NCBI GenBank assembly: GCA_964446285.1 | Contig: CAYUNT010000132.1 | Span: forward strand, 1-13,172 | DNA from: CAYUNT01 sp964446285 | GTDB taxonomy: Bacteria; Sumerlaeota; Sumerlaeia; SLMS01; CAYUNT01 | Length of the DNA stretch: 13,172 nucleotides | Direction of reading: 5' to 3' | Shown: one piece after another, positions 1 through 6,658 of the stretch | Layout of the letters: the number at the start of each line of letters is the position of its first letter | Position numbering within the stretch: the stretch's first letter is position 1 | Position numbers and translations under genes: made by a program | Notes under the pieces: generated by a model | Database searches by the model: none | The model's input: the letters and a program-made list of their open reading frames with translations, nothing else | Told to the model about the DNA's origin: nothing

Positions 1-326
1 GGGTGTAGGTTGGAAAGCACAGCGGGAGCGGACCATGTACCATGAAGGAAATCTGCATCATTACAGTATGTGTAATAGAGGACGTCGCTTCCCGCACAAT
101 CACGGATTTGAAAGACGCTTGTGGTTCTGCCAATTCTATTAGAAATTCCGCTGAAGCTGATGTATTCGCAATCGTCCTCCGTATATATTACCCAATAATC
201 CTGAAACACCCTCTGTTCGGTTGCGCTTGCTCCTCCGGTCCAATTAGCCCAAACCGCCATCCCCCCAAGAAGCAGCATGGCGAGGATGAGTTTGTGTCGA
301 TGAAGTTTGAAACATTTTCCAGGCAT
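1..326 (-). CDS. Secreted protein of unknown function, N-terminal part (runs off left edge)
   Basis: An open frame starts with ATG at 326 and stays open for 108 codons to the window edge, so the C-terminus is missing. AAGGAG lies 8 nt before the ATG, which strongly supports this start. The N-terminus MPGKCFKLHRHK is basic. It is followed by the hydrophobic stretch LILAMLLLGGMAVWA and likely signal-peptidase sites after A27 (VWA) or A35 (ASA), so export is inferred. The mature part is rich in Tyr, Asp and Ser with three Cys (C53, C77, C88), which could form disulfides outside the cytoplasm. I recognise no family. Codon use is more AT-rich than in the genes to the right, which may indicate acquisition or simply weak codon selection. 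The overlapping plus-strand frame at 42-419 lacks an SD and is judged a shadow of this gene. Confidence 0.7.
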   Translation of the reverse strand, partial: MPGKCFKLHRHKLILAMLLLGGMAVWANWTGGASATEQRVFQDYWVIYTEDDCEYISFSGISNRIGRTTSVFQIRDCAGSDVLYYTYCNDADFLHGTWSAPAVLSNLH

Positions 327-334
327 AATAGAAA

Positions 335-340
335 CTCCTT
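335..340 (-). promoter_or_regulatory. Ribosome binding site of the left-edge secreted-protein gene
   Basis: AAGGAG read on the minus strand, with an 8-nt spacer (TTTCTATT) to the ATG at 326. It fixes the start of the partial gene, which otherwise would rest on open frame alone. Confidence 0.7.
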
Positions 341-354
341 GCGAATAGAGTTGA

Positions 355-395
355 ATACAGCTGTATCGGAGTATGATACTATAATATATAATATC
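355..395 (-). promoter_or_regulatory. Possible promoter and operator of the left-edge gene
   Basis: Reading leftward there is an AT-only tract containing -10-like hexamers (TATATT at 388-383, TATAGT at 383-378). They are followed by two adjacent palindromes: AGTATGATACT (370-380) and the perfect 12-mer ATACAGCTGTAT (355-366). The palindromes lie between the -10-like boxes and the SD, where a repressor would act. The only -35-like match (TTGCGG, 410-405) is weak. The assignment is inferred from position and symmetry. Confidence 0.3.
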
Positions 396-811
396 TTTCT
401 ATTGCCGCAATTCAGCTAGCATATGCCATTGTGCACAACGCTCCCTTGCAGCCTACTCTCATACGATTCATAGTTCCCACGCCGTGTGCTTGATACTGCC
501 GCACACATTACAAACTAGGATGATTTATAAGCAACGCTTCGTCAATGACAATATAACATAAAGTGACATAAACTACAAAAATAGTGGTTTCTTGGGCACT
601 TAAACGATATTGTAAGGGATTATTTACCCTTTTATTTGTTATTCCCCTATCCGCAATCTCATGGTTTTTCTGAGCACTCTTCGAGATGCGGCCTTTGTCG
701 CGAAGCCGCCTGTTTTCCATCCTTCAGATGCGTCCGCGAGTTCGGCCGCGTTGTGGATTGGCCTTGAAGATTCCTCACAAACATAGCCCAGTATCAGATA
801 GTCTATTCGGG
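396..811. other. AT-rich non-coding stretch between divergent genes
   Basis: I see no convincing gene here. The minus-strand frame 508-720 (70 codons) has no SD, no recognisable protein pattern and a composition unlike a coding region. Two small inverted repeats are visible: GTGTGC/GCACAC (484-489 and 501-506, 11-nt loop) and AAGGG/CCCTT (614-618 and 627-631, 8-nt loop). The second is followed by a T-rich run that could act as a weak rightward terminator. GC content rises abruptly near position 680, toward the DUF4126 gene. No tRNA-like cloverleaf was found. Confidence 0.5.
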
Positions 812-818
812 AAGGAGG
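812..818 (+). promoter_or_regulatory. Ribosome binding site of the DUF4126 gene
   Basis: AAGGAGG with a 9-nt spacer to the ATG at 828. It decides between this frame and the overlapping plus-strand frame starting at 686, which has no SD. Confidence 0.75.
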
Positions 819-827
819 GCCTGAAGA

Positions 828-1493
828 ATGACTTTCCTCGATGTGTTTGGAGCGCTGCTCGTGGCCGTCGGCGCCAGCTGGTGCGCCGGGCTGAATCTAT
901 ACGCCACCGTCTTTGTCCTCGGCGCGATGCACCGATGGGTGGATGGATTTTCGCTGCCCGGCTCGCTCGATGTGCTGGCGAGCCATTGGGTGATGTGGCC
1001 CGCGCTGGCGCTCTATATTATTGAATTTCTGGCGGACAAATTCCCAGCTGTCGATAGCGCATGGGACACGGTCCACACATTCATCCGCCCTCCCGCAGGC
1101 GCCGTGCTGGCCGCAATGGCCGTGGGCGATGTCCCGCTGCCGCTTCAGGTATGCGCCGCGCTGGTTGGAGGATTTCTCGCGTTTGGTTCGCACGCCACCA
1201 AGGCCACCGCGCGCGTCGTCGCTCACACGACCGGAACCAGCCCCATTGTGTCTCCTGTGGCCAGCGTGACCGAGGACGTCTTGGTCGTGAGCACGCTTGG
1301 CCTGATCGTGGCGCACCCCATCATCGCGGCAATTCTGTTGGTTTTGATGATGGTAGGCGCATTTATCCTGATGCGATTGTGCTGGAAGTTCGCGCGGTTT
1401 CTGTTTTCACGAATCTTCGGGCGCTCGCGCGGCACTCCGCCCATTCCCTCGCCGGGCGCGTCGCCAACCGCCCCTGCCGCGGGCAGCGCGTAA
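828..1493 (+). CDS. DUF4126 family integral membrane protein
   Basis: A 221-residue hydrophobic protein. I assign it to DUF4126 from characteristic stretches: GLNLYATV (residues 21-28), then YIIEFLADK (63-71), VDSAWD (75-80) and HTFIRPPAG (83-91). Later comes the SHATKA segment (121-126) in a conserved loop. Membrane segments are likely near residues 5-30, 48-68, 89-120 and 150-183, so it should sit in the cytoplasmic membrane. The tail after about residue 195 is Pro/Ser/Ala-rich and probably disordered. The biochemical function of DUF4126 is unknown to me, and no neighbour explains it. The gene stands alone: a 500-bp non-coding stretch precedes it, and it converges with etfA across a palindromic repeat. 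The start is well supported by the AAGGAGG site. Confidence 0.85.
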   Translation: MTFLDVFGALLVAVGASWCAGLNLYATVFVLGAMHRWVDGFSLPGSLDVLASHWVMWPALALYIIEFLADKFPAVDSAWDTVHTFIRPPAGAVLAAMAVGDVPLPLQVCAALVGGFLAFGSHATKATARVVAHTTGTSPIVSPVASVTEDVLVVSTLGLIVAHPIIAAILLVLMMVGAFILMRLCWKFARFLFSRIFGRSRGTPPIPSPGASPTAPAAGSA

Positions 1494-1506
1494 CGGAAGA
1501 AGAATT

Positions 1507-1639
1507 CACCGCAGAGACGCAGAGTTCGCAGAGAAAAGATTGCACCGCAAAAGTGCGGAAAGCGCAGAGAAAAAGAACTGGAGTTCTTCTCCATCTTCCT
1601 CCGCGTTCTCTGCGTCTCCGCGGTGTATTATCTTTTTTT
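1507..1639. repeat. Palindromic intergenic repeat (ACCGCAGAGACGCAGAG type) with terminator-like end
   Basis: The left arm at 1507-1537 begins CACCGCAGAGACGCAGAG. It is an imperfect reverse complement of the right arm at 1595-1625, which ends CTCTGCGTCTCCGCGGTG. Inside is a second, degenerate copy of the motif (1542-1572) containing a small hairpin, CCGCA-AAAG-TGCGG. A run of seven T (1633-1639) follows the right arm, so rightward transcripts from DUF4126 could end here. From memory, repeats with this core recur in the intergenic DNA of many bacteria. It lies exactly between the convergent DUF4126 and etfA genes. Confidence 0.75.
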
Positions 1640-1670
1640 GCTCTTTTCCGCGCCTCTGAGGTGAAATTAT

Positions 1671-2711
1671 TTACTTCCCCGCTTCAGCCAGCAGCGCGTT
1701 GAGGCGGCGCATGACCTCAAAGGCATCCGCCACATACAGCACATCTGCCTTGCCCTGCGCCCATCCGCAGTTGGCATCAAGGTTGACCGCGCGCCGTTCC
1801 GTGATGAACCGCCATCCGACTACATGTGGCTCTTCGCCGTGGCAGCAGGTGGCCAATCCTTTCGCGTGGCGCGGCGTTGCGCCCGTTTGTCCGATCTGAT
1901 GCAGGTGCGTCATGAAGCGCAGCACGGCCTGGCCGGTTCCGCTCAGATCGACAAGCGACTTGCTGCCGCCAAGCGAGGCCTTCGAGCGGCGCAGAAAATC
2001 GAGAATAAGGGTTTCCGCTTCTGGCGCATGAGCCTGTCCATCGCGCTGGGTTTTCGTCCAGCCCGCGCCGGCCACAAAGAGGAGTTCGGCATCGGGGCGT
2101 ATCGTCTGTTCGCCGCCTTCGGGCGCTTGATAACCCGTCACATTGGTGCGGCGGCAGGCGTCGGGCGCGGCGACGGCGAGCATTTCGACGGCCGCCTTTG
2201 CCGGAGCGCCCGCCCAGGCTGCCACGCTGCCAGATTCAAGCGTCAGGACCCACGGACGCTGCGCGCGCGTGAGCGTGCCCATCAGGCGCTGGCGGTAGAA
2301 CCAGCGCACAACCGATAGCGCGCCGCCGTTCGCCGCGACACTCGTGCAATGCGTGTCGATCCGCCCGCCGAGCCGGTGCGCCACACCCGGCAGCGCACGG
2401 CTGAACCGCGAAGTGGCCGGCGCCAGGACAACAGTCGCCTGGGCGGCGCGGGCAATCGCCTCGGCGGCCAGCGCGTCCGTTGCATAGCGCGGCTGAGCGA
2501 AATCCGCGCCAGCCACGCCGAAAAACTTCGCCGCTCCGCATCCGCCGACGGCCTCGGCCGCCGCAGCGACCTCGCCGCCCATCACGCCCACGGCCAGTGT
2601 CGAGCCAGCGAGGGCGGCCGCCAGTTCGCGTCCCGCGCCGATGGCCTCAAAAGCCGACTTGTGCAACGTTCCATCCGCCTCGGTATGAAGAAGAACAAGA
2701 ATCGTTTCCAT
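1671..2711 (-). CDS. etfA: Divergent electron transfer flavoprotein, alpha subunit (EtfA/FixB family)
   Basis: A 346-residue protein with ETF-alpha architecture. The N-terminal alpha/beta domain opens METILVLLHTEADG, and the VVLAPATSRFSRALPG segment (94-109) matches the family's ATSRGRDLAPR region. The C-terminal FAD domain spans about 207-340. QIGQTG at 272-277 is the conserved flavin-binding motif, and AVNLDAN (308-314) with YVADAFEV (326-333) corresponds to the family's AINxDxxAPIF...ADYG block. The domain is altered elsewhere: the family's GGRG is GAGW (215-218), and GASR-AAVDAG becomes GGSK-SLVDLS (248-257). The ISGAIQHLAG loop is also replaced. It acts in the cytoplasm as half of a heterodimer with EtfB, whose gene lies 83 bp upstream, and it presumably accepts electrons from a dehydrogenase. 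Flavin binding may be modified. The start is the first ATG of the conserved N-terminus; its SD (GAGAG) is weak. Confidence 0.85.
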   Translation of the reverse strand: METILVLLHTEADGTLHKSAFEAIGAGRELAAALAGSTLAVGVMGGEVAAAAEAVGGCGAAKFFGVAGADFAQPRYATDALAAEAIARAAQATVVLAPATSRFSRALPGVAHRLGGRIDTHCTSVAANGGALSVVRWFYRQRLMGTLTRAQRPWVLTLESGSVAAWAGAPAKAAVEMLAVAAPDACRRTNVTGYQAPEGGEQTIRPDAELLFVAGAGWTKTQRDGQAHAPEAETLILDFLRRSKASLGGSKSLVDLSGTGQAVLRFMTHLHQIGQTGATPRHAKGLATCCHGEEPHVVGWRFITERRAVNLDANCGWAQGKADVLYVADAFEVMRRLNALLAEAGK

Positions 2712-2794
2712 ATCTATATGCTCTCACTCGATAGAATTCTTTGCAACGCGTCATCCATGCGTCTTCGCGCAATGGTGCAACGGCCCAACGGCGA

Positions 2795-3607
2795 TCAGGC
2801 GCCTGTAACCCAGGCGGCAAGTTCCTTCGCAACTTCTTCCGGTGTGGCGTCGCGCACGATGCGCGTATCGCGGCGCTGTTTGGGCGACTCGACGCTGGCG
2901 AACTTCGCGCCATCGGCGGCGGGCTTCACCGGCTTGGCCTTTTGCAGCGCCGGCATGATTGTGCGCATATTCATCATTCCCACCTGCGGATTGTTCGGCG
3001 GCTCGGGCAGATTGCCCGTTGCCCATCCGAGGACCGCGGGCGGCCCGGCCAGCGTCGAAACCTGGTGGCGTCCGCCCTCGACGCGTTCGAGAATCCGCAT
3101 TGTGCCGTCGGCGTTCACCTTGAGTTCATCCACGCCCTGGAACTGATCCAGAATGCCGAGGCGCTCGCCGACCATTTGCAGCGTGGCGCCCGCGCCGCGC
3201 GAAGCCGACGCCCATCCGCCAAACACCAGGAGGCGCGTGCGATCGAGGCCCGCGATGCTCTGTATCCCTTCGGCCAGCGCCGCCGCCACATCAAACGACT
3301 CCGTGAATCCCCCCGCCGGGCCATCAAGCGCGACGAGTTCAAACGGAACCTTTTGCGCCAGCGTCATCATGATCTGCTGGAGTTTGGCTTTGGGGCCGAG
3401 CGCGAGCAGCCAGACCTTGCTTCCGGGCGTGTTTTTCGCCAAGTTCGCCGCTTCATAGAGCGAATGCCCCGCCCACGGATCGAACCAACCGGGAAGCATC
3501 ATTTCGTTTTTCAGGCCCGGTCCCGCCGGACCCATCACCGGCTCAAGGGTTTGGAGCGGATCGGGCACGACCGTTCCGCACACCACGATGTGGAAACCAG
3601 AACTCAT
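2795..3607 (-). CDS. etfB: Divergent electron transfer flavoprotein, beta subunit (EtfB/FixA family)
   Basis: 270 residues from the ATG at 3607, chosen because GGGAG lies 8 nt upstream and the family begins here (MSSGFHIVVCGTVVPDP against typical MKIVVCVKQVPDP). An in-frame ATG at 3769 would add 54 unsupported residues. Family landmarks are VVPDP (13-17), WFDPWAGHSLYEAANL (41-56, the NPFDExALEEA block), and LVFGGWASASRGAGATLQMV (127-146, the Gly-Lys-Gln-Ala nucleotide loop). The block around 189-220 matches the family's C-terminal PAVV...P segment. The acidic residues that follow GKQA in ordinary EtfB are replaced by SASR, so the AMP or second-FAD site may be changed. It is the first gene of the etfB-etfA operon and its product pairs with EtfA. 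No dehydrogenase or ETF-quinone oxidoreductase gene lies beside it. Confidence 0.85.
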   Translation of the reverse strand: MSSGFHIVVCGTVVPDPLQTLEPVMGPAGPGLKNEMMLPGWFDPWAGHSLYEAANLAKNTPGSKVWLLALGPKAKLQQIMMTLAQKVPFELVALDGPAGGFTESFDVAAALAEGIQSIAGLDRTRLLVFGGWASASRGAGATLQMVGERLGILDQFQGVDELKVNADGTMRILERVEGGRHQVSTLAGPPAVLGWATGNLPEPPNNPQVGMMNMRTIMPALQKAKPVKPAADGAKFASVESPKQRRDTRIVRDATPEEVAKELAAWVTGA

Positions 3608-3615
3608 TCGGCAAA

Positions 3616-3620
3616 CTCCC
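3616..3620 (-). promoter_or_regulatory. Ribosome binding site fixing the etfB start
   Basis: GGGAG on the minus strand, 8 nt before the ATG at 3607. It supports the shorter EtfB start over the in-frame ATG at 3769. Confidence 0.6.
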
Positions 3621-3806
3621 AGTCCTAGACTCGGAATATCGGGCGCGCTGGCCGCGGCGCAGACAGTTTTTGAGCATTTGCCCGCCACTGCCGCCAATTC
3701 GGCAGCCGCCCGCAAAGTGGGGGTTCTTACCAGCCGCCCGCCCGCATCGCAAGGATTTTGAAACGCCAAACCGCCAGGAAGTTGCCGCGAAAGCCTAAAA
3801 CTTCAG

Positions 3807-3835
3807 TTGATCCATTGCGCGAGAGGAATCATAAG
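3807..3835 (+). promoter_or_regulatory. Candidate sigma70-type promoter of the secreted/membrane protein gene
   Basis: TTGATC (3807-3812), a 17-nt spacer, then CATAAG (3830-3835): four of six matches in each box. Transcription would begin near 3842, giving a leader of about 26 nt before the ATG at 3868. The 260-bp region between the divergent etfB and this gene also carries a CTGCCG/CGGCAG hairpin at 3688-3705. No clear promoter for etfBA was seen in it. Confidence 0.3.
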
Positions 3836-3867
3836 GATTTTCCGAAAGTTGAGGGGTAGAGAAACCA

Positions 3868-5262
3868 ATGAAACAACGCATTCTTCTATTTGCATCATTA
3901 GTCTGCATGGGCTTTGCGCCCGTTTTTGCGGACTCCCTGGTGGATTCCAACGGGCAGGCGCTCGATGGCGCGCATGTGGATGCCTTTGTTGTCGATTCCG
4001 GGAGGGCCATGTTCCTCTATCGCAAACTTGAGGGCGAGGCGCTTTCCGCGCCTCTTTCGCCCTTGATGGCCGAGCAACTGAAATCCGGACAATTTCGCAG
4101 TCTTTGGGATTCTTCTTCTGGAGCCTCGGCCGGACGCATCGCCACACTGATTACACGGTCAGGCGCGCGGTTGGAGGGGCTTGCAGTTGAGTCCTTCGTG
4201 CAAACTCCGGAAGGACCCGTGTTTCAGATTCGCGAGGCGGGAGTTCCCGCGGGCGGAAAAGCCTTTCCGGTCAAATGCGGCGCGATCGAGGCGCTGTTAT
4301 TCGATCCCATGCTCCGTCCGGGCACATTGCCCACTCCTCCGCCCGTGCAGGTTCTGCCGCCGGACGGAGCTCCGGGCGCTCAGCCAGGAGGGCAGGCATT
4401 TCCAGGAGCCTATGCGCCCCAGCCCGCAGCGCCAGCAGCGGGTTATGCCGCCCAGCCCCAATATCCTCCCTCCGGAGAATCCGGCGTGGTTCCCGAGGAC
4501 CTGGGCCAGCCCGCGCGCTTGGGCGGAGGACTGCAATCGGTTCCGGCGGAGCTATTGCCCAAAACGGGCCTGAAGCCTCCCCCGGGCGGGCCGGGCACGC
4601 AGACAAAGTCCGAGGAATACTCCAGCCCTTACAGCGGCTCGGAAAACTCGGGGAATTCCTTTTCGGGGGCGGGCGGTTCTCCCCAATCGCCTTCCTCCAT
4701 GATGAGCGGAGACCCGTCCACAGACGTTTCCGACGCGCTTGTGGCCCTTGCTTCAGACCTCGATAAGGAACGCAAAGCCGCGCCCACGCAGATTTACAAC
4801 GACCTGCAAAATCAATATGGCGTCGGATTCCTTGGCAAGGACAAGCTCTCGGCCGATCAGCGCTATAACCCCTCTAGCGGCGTTATGCTGAACGTATTCG
4901 GATTTGATTTTGGCCTGCTGCCCATTCTGATCGGCATGGTGCTGGCTTTTGTGGCCGGAGGCACATCGCTGTATTATTCCTCCCGAGGCGAAGGCGAAAC
5001 ACCCCTTCCCATCTCCAAGACCATTATTACGTCCGCCTTGCTGACCACAATTCCCCCAGCCTTGTTTCTCACTCCGATTTACTTTCTTCCCTTCAAGGGC
5101 GTGGCGTCGGTTGTTGGACTGTTCACCTTGTATTTCGCGGCGCGCGCCATTGTGATGGGCATGGTGGAAGTGCTCGAAGGCAAAGCCGCCGCTATTGTGA
5201 TCTGGTTTTATGTGTCGATGGGCCTTGGCGTTTGGCTGGCTGTGAAAATACTCCCATCCTGA
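3868..5262 (+). CDS. Unknown exported protein: signal peptide, beta-rich domain, disordered linker, four membrane segments
   Basis: A 464-residue protein I do not recognise. It starts MKQRILLFASLVCMGFAPVFA, a clear signal peptide with cleavage after A21. Residues 22-150 are predicted to be beta-rich, with patterns such as DGAHVDAFVVDSGRAMFLYR. Residues 151-285 are a low-complexity Pro/Gly/Ala/Gln then Ser/Gly linker. A short helical, charged part follows (286-335). Four hydrophobic segments then lie near 347-369, 385-407, 411-433 and 441-461, loosely reminiscent of Yip1-like membrane bundles. The N-terminal domain is therefore probably outside the cytoplasmic membrane, tethered to a membrane bundle. 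GAGGGG lies 11 nt before the ATG. It is divergent from etfB, and a 248-bp gap separates it from the next gene, so it is probably its own transcription unit. Confidence 0.75.
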   Translation: MKQRILLFASLVCMGFAPVFADSLVDSNGQALDGAHVDAFVVDSGRAMFLYRKLEGEALSAPLSPLMAEQLKSGQFRSLWDSSSGASAGRIATLITRSGARLEGLAVESFVQTPEGPVFQIREAGVPAGGKAFPVKCGAIEALLFDPMLRPGTLPTPPPVQVLPPDGAPGAQPGGQAFPGAYAPQPAAPAAGYAAQPQYPPSGESGVVPEDLGQPARLGGGLQSVPAELLPKTGLKPPPGGPGTQTKSEEYSSPYSGSENSGNSFSGAGGSPQSPSSMMSGDPSTDVSDALVALASDLDKERKAAPTQIYNDLQNQYGVGFLGKDKLSADQRYNPSSGVMLNVFGFDFGLLPILIGMVLAFVAGGTSLYYSSRGEGETPLPISKTIITSALLTTIPPALFLTPIYFLPFKGVASVVGLFTLYFAARAIVMGMVEVLEGKAAAIVIWFYVSMGLGVWLAVKILPS

Positions 5263-5510
5263 GGCCTTGGCGCGGCGTGGCGCTTCCGGGCGAAGGGAAA
5301 GACCAGGACGAAATCGGAATTTCCAGATCAAAACGCCCTGGATTTCGCCCCCAAACGCCCAGTGGAAAACCTTGATTGCTTTCACGCCAATTCTCGCAAC
5401 CCAATCCCAATTGCGGCAAAACTGCTTGCCATCGAGAAAAGTTCACGCTCAAAATCCCTCGCGATGATGGAGCGTGCAATGCCGTAGCTTTATCATGGGC
5501 AGGCTGTATT

Positions 5511-6536
5511 ATGACTACACAATTGGAAGTAGCGGAAAAGTCCCGTGAAGTATTCGCGGGCATCCGAAGACAATTCGACACCCGGTTTGTTCATTTCGAC
5601 GTAAAGGTGTCTCTCAAAGCCGGGTGCCTGACGGCCAGCGGAACCGTTCATTATCCTCAACTGAAATCCGCGGTGGCCCATGCCCTATCCAATGCCTTTC
5701 CCGGACTGCCGGTGGACAATCGCATCAAAGTCCTGACACTCGATTGGCCGCTCCGTTTCGCCCTGGTCGAGTCCCCCTCCGTTATGGGTTTTTTCTTCCC
5801 CAACGGATGCCCCAAGGACGCTACCACCGAGATGCTGGCCGGACAGGTGGTTCGTTCCTTCTTCCGCAAGGGCGACTGGGTGTATTGCCAGGCTCCGGAC
5901 GGCTATCTCGGATGGCTGCCCAAGGCATCGCTTCGCCCCTCGACGCGCGACTACTATCTGTGCTGGAGCCTCGGACGCCGCTGGCGCCTGGTGAATCCAT
6001 GGCGCGGAGACCGCAAAATTGAATATCGCGTCGGCACGGAGTTCAAACTCGGCCCCGAGGGGCGCATTCATGTTCCTGGCAAAGGCGTCCTGGCGGAATT
6101 GCCTCCGGGCGAGGTTGTGGACCCAAGTTTCAACTCCTTCCGTTCGCGCGTAATCGAAGTCGCCCGATCCTATTTGGGCGTGCCCTATTTGTGGGGCGGA
6201 CGAACCGACCGCGGGCTGGATTGCTCAGGATTTGTGCAGATGATCTATGCCCGAGTGGGCGTGGCCCTTCCCCGAGACGCCAATCAGCAGGCAAATATGG
6301 GGCTTCTGGTCGGCCACCTGGATGATGGCGCGGACCTGATCCCCGGCGATCTGATCTTCTTCATGAACGGAGAAACCGCCAAGATTTTCCATGTTGGCAT
6401 CTCGCTTGGCGGTGATGCGTTTATCCATTCTGAATCCAAAAATGGGGTCAATGAGGCCTGTCTGTCGCAGAGAAATTCCTCTCCGGGACATCCCTATAAC
6501 AAGCACTTCTGCTTCGGACGCCGCATTTTCCTGTAG
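5511..6536 (+). CDS. BON-SH3-NlpC/P60 cysteine peptidase, probable gamma-D-glutamyl-L-diamino acid endopeptidase (YkfC-like)
   Basis: 341 residues from the ATG at 5511. The frame is open back to 5376, but those 45 codons are not protein-like. A BON-like domain covers about 11-75 (VKVSLKAGCLTASGTV, then NRIKVL). SH3-type domains follow, at 76-143 with DGYLGWLPKASL and probably at 150-205. The NlpC/P60 domain covers about 212-341. Its catalytic Cys238 lies in LDCSGFVQ, His294 in FHVGI, and His306 in FIHSES is the likely third residue. No signal peptide is evident, suggesting cytoplasmic action on imported murein peptides. In Bacillus, YkfC (SH3 domains plus NlpC/P60) releases L-Ala-gamma-D-Glu for the epimerase YkfB, and an epimerase gene follows here. 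The BON domain is an unusual addition. The SD is weak (AGG, 7-nt spacer). Confidence 0.85.
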   Translation: MTTQLEVAEKSREVFAGIRRQFDTRFVHFDVKVSLKAGCLTASGTVHYPQLKSAVAHALSNAFPGLPVDNRIKVLTLDWPLRFALVESPSVMGFFFPNGCPKDATTEMLAGQVVRSFFRKGDWVYCQAPDGYLGWLPKASLRPSTRDYYLCWSLGRRWRLVNPWRGDRKIEYRVGTEFKLGPEGRIHVPGKGVLAELPPGEVVDPSFNSFRSRVIEVARSYLGVPYLWGGRTDRGLDCSGFVQMIYARVGVALPRDANQQANMGLLVGHLDDGADLIPGDLIFFMNGETAKIFHVGISLGGDAFIHSESKNGVNEACLSQRNSSPGHPYNKHFCFGRRIFL

Positions 6537-6548
6537 AACATCGCCACC

Positions 6549-6623
6549 CCCCCTCGGAAATGCGCGTTCCAGAGGGGGAGACAAAGCCCCTCTTTCGCTC
6601 TCATCTCTCCCCCGCGCATTTCC
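6549..6623 (+). promoter_or_regulatory. Competing hairpins in the leader between peptidase and epimerase genes
   Basis: Three mutually exclusive helices can form in the transcript. Helix A pairs CCCCCTCGGAA (6549-6559) with TTCC-A-GAGGGGG (6567-6578). Helix B pairs AGAGGGG (6571-6577) with CCCCTCT (6587-6593). Helix C pairs GGAAATGCGCG (6556-6566) with CGCGCATTTCC (6613-6623), an 11-bp perfect match, extended by GGGGAGA (6575-6581) with TCTCCCC (6606-6612). The arrangement resembles an attenuator or translation-control element, but there is no strong T-tract. A repeat origin is equally possible. Confidence 0.4.
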
Positions 6624-6658
6624 ATCCCAACGCCGTTTGCTCTCCCGGTTTTTCGCCT

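Noticed and set aside
42..419. Plus-strand open frame of 125 codons at the left end
   Set aside because: Lies over the minus-strand gene that has an AAGGAG site and signal peptide; it has no SD itself and no protein-like pattern.
508..720. Minus-strand open frame of 70 codons in the AT-rich gap
   Set aside because: No SD, no recognisable motif, and composition of non-coding DNA. A real small gene cannot be excluded but is not supported.
2741..3628. Plus-strand open frame of 295 codons across etfB
   Set aside because: Opposite-strand shadow of etfB with His/Arg-rich translation; no SD or family pattern.
5376..5510. Longer N-terminus for the NlpC/P60 peptidase
   Set aside because: The 45 extra residues show no signal peptide or domain; the BON-like domain begins just after the ATG at 5511.
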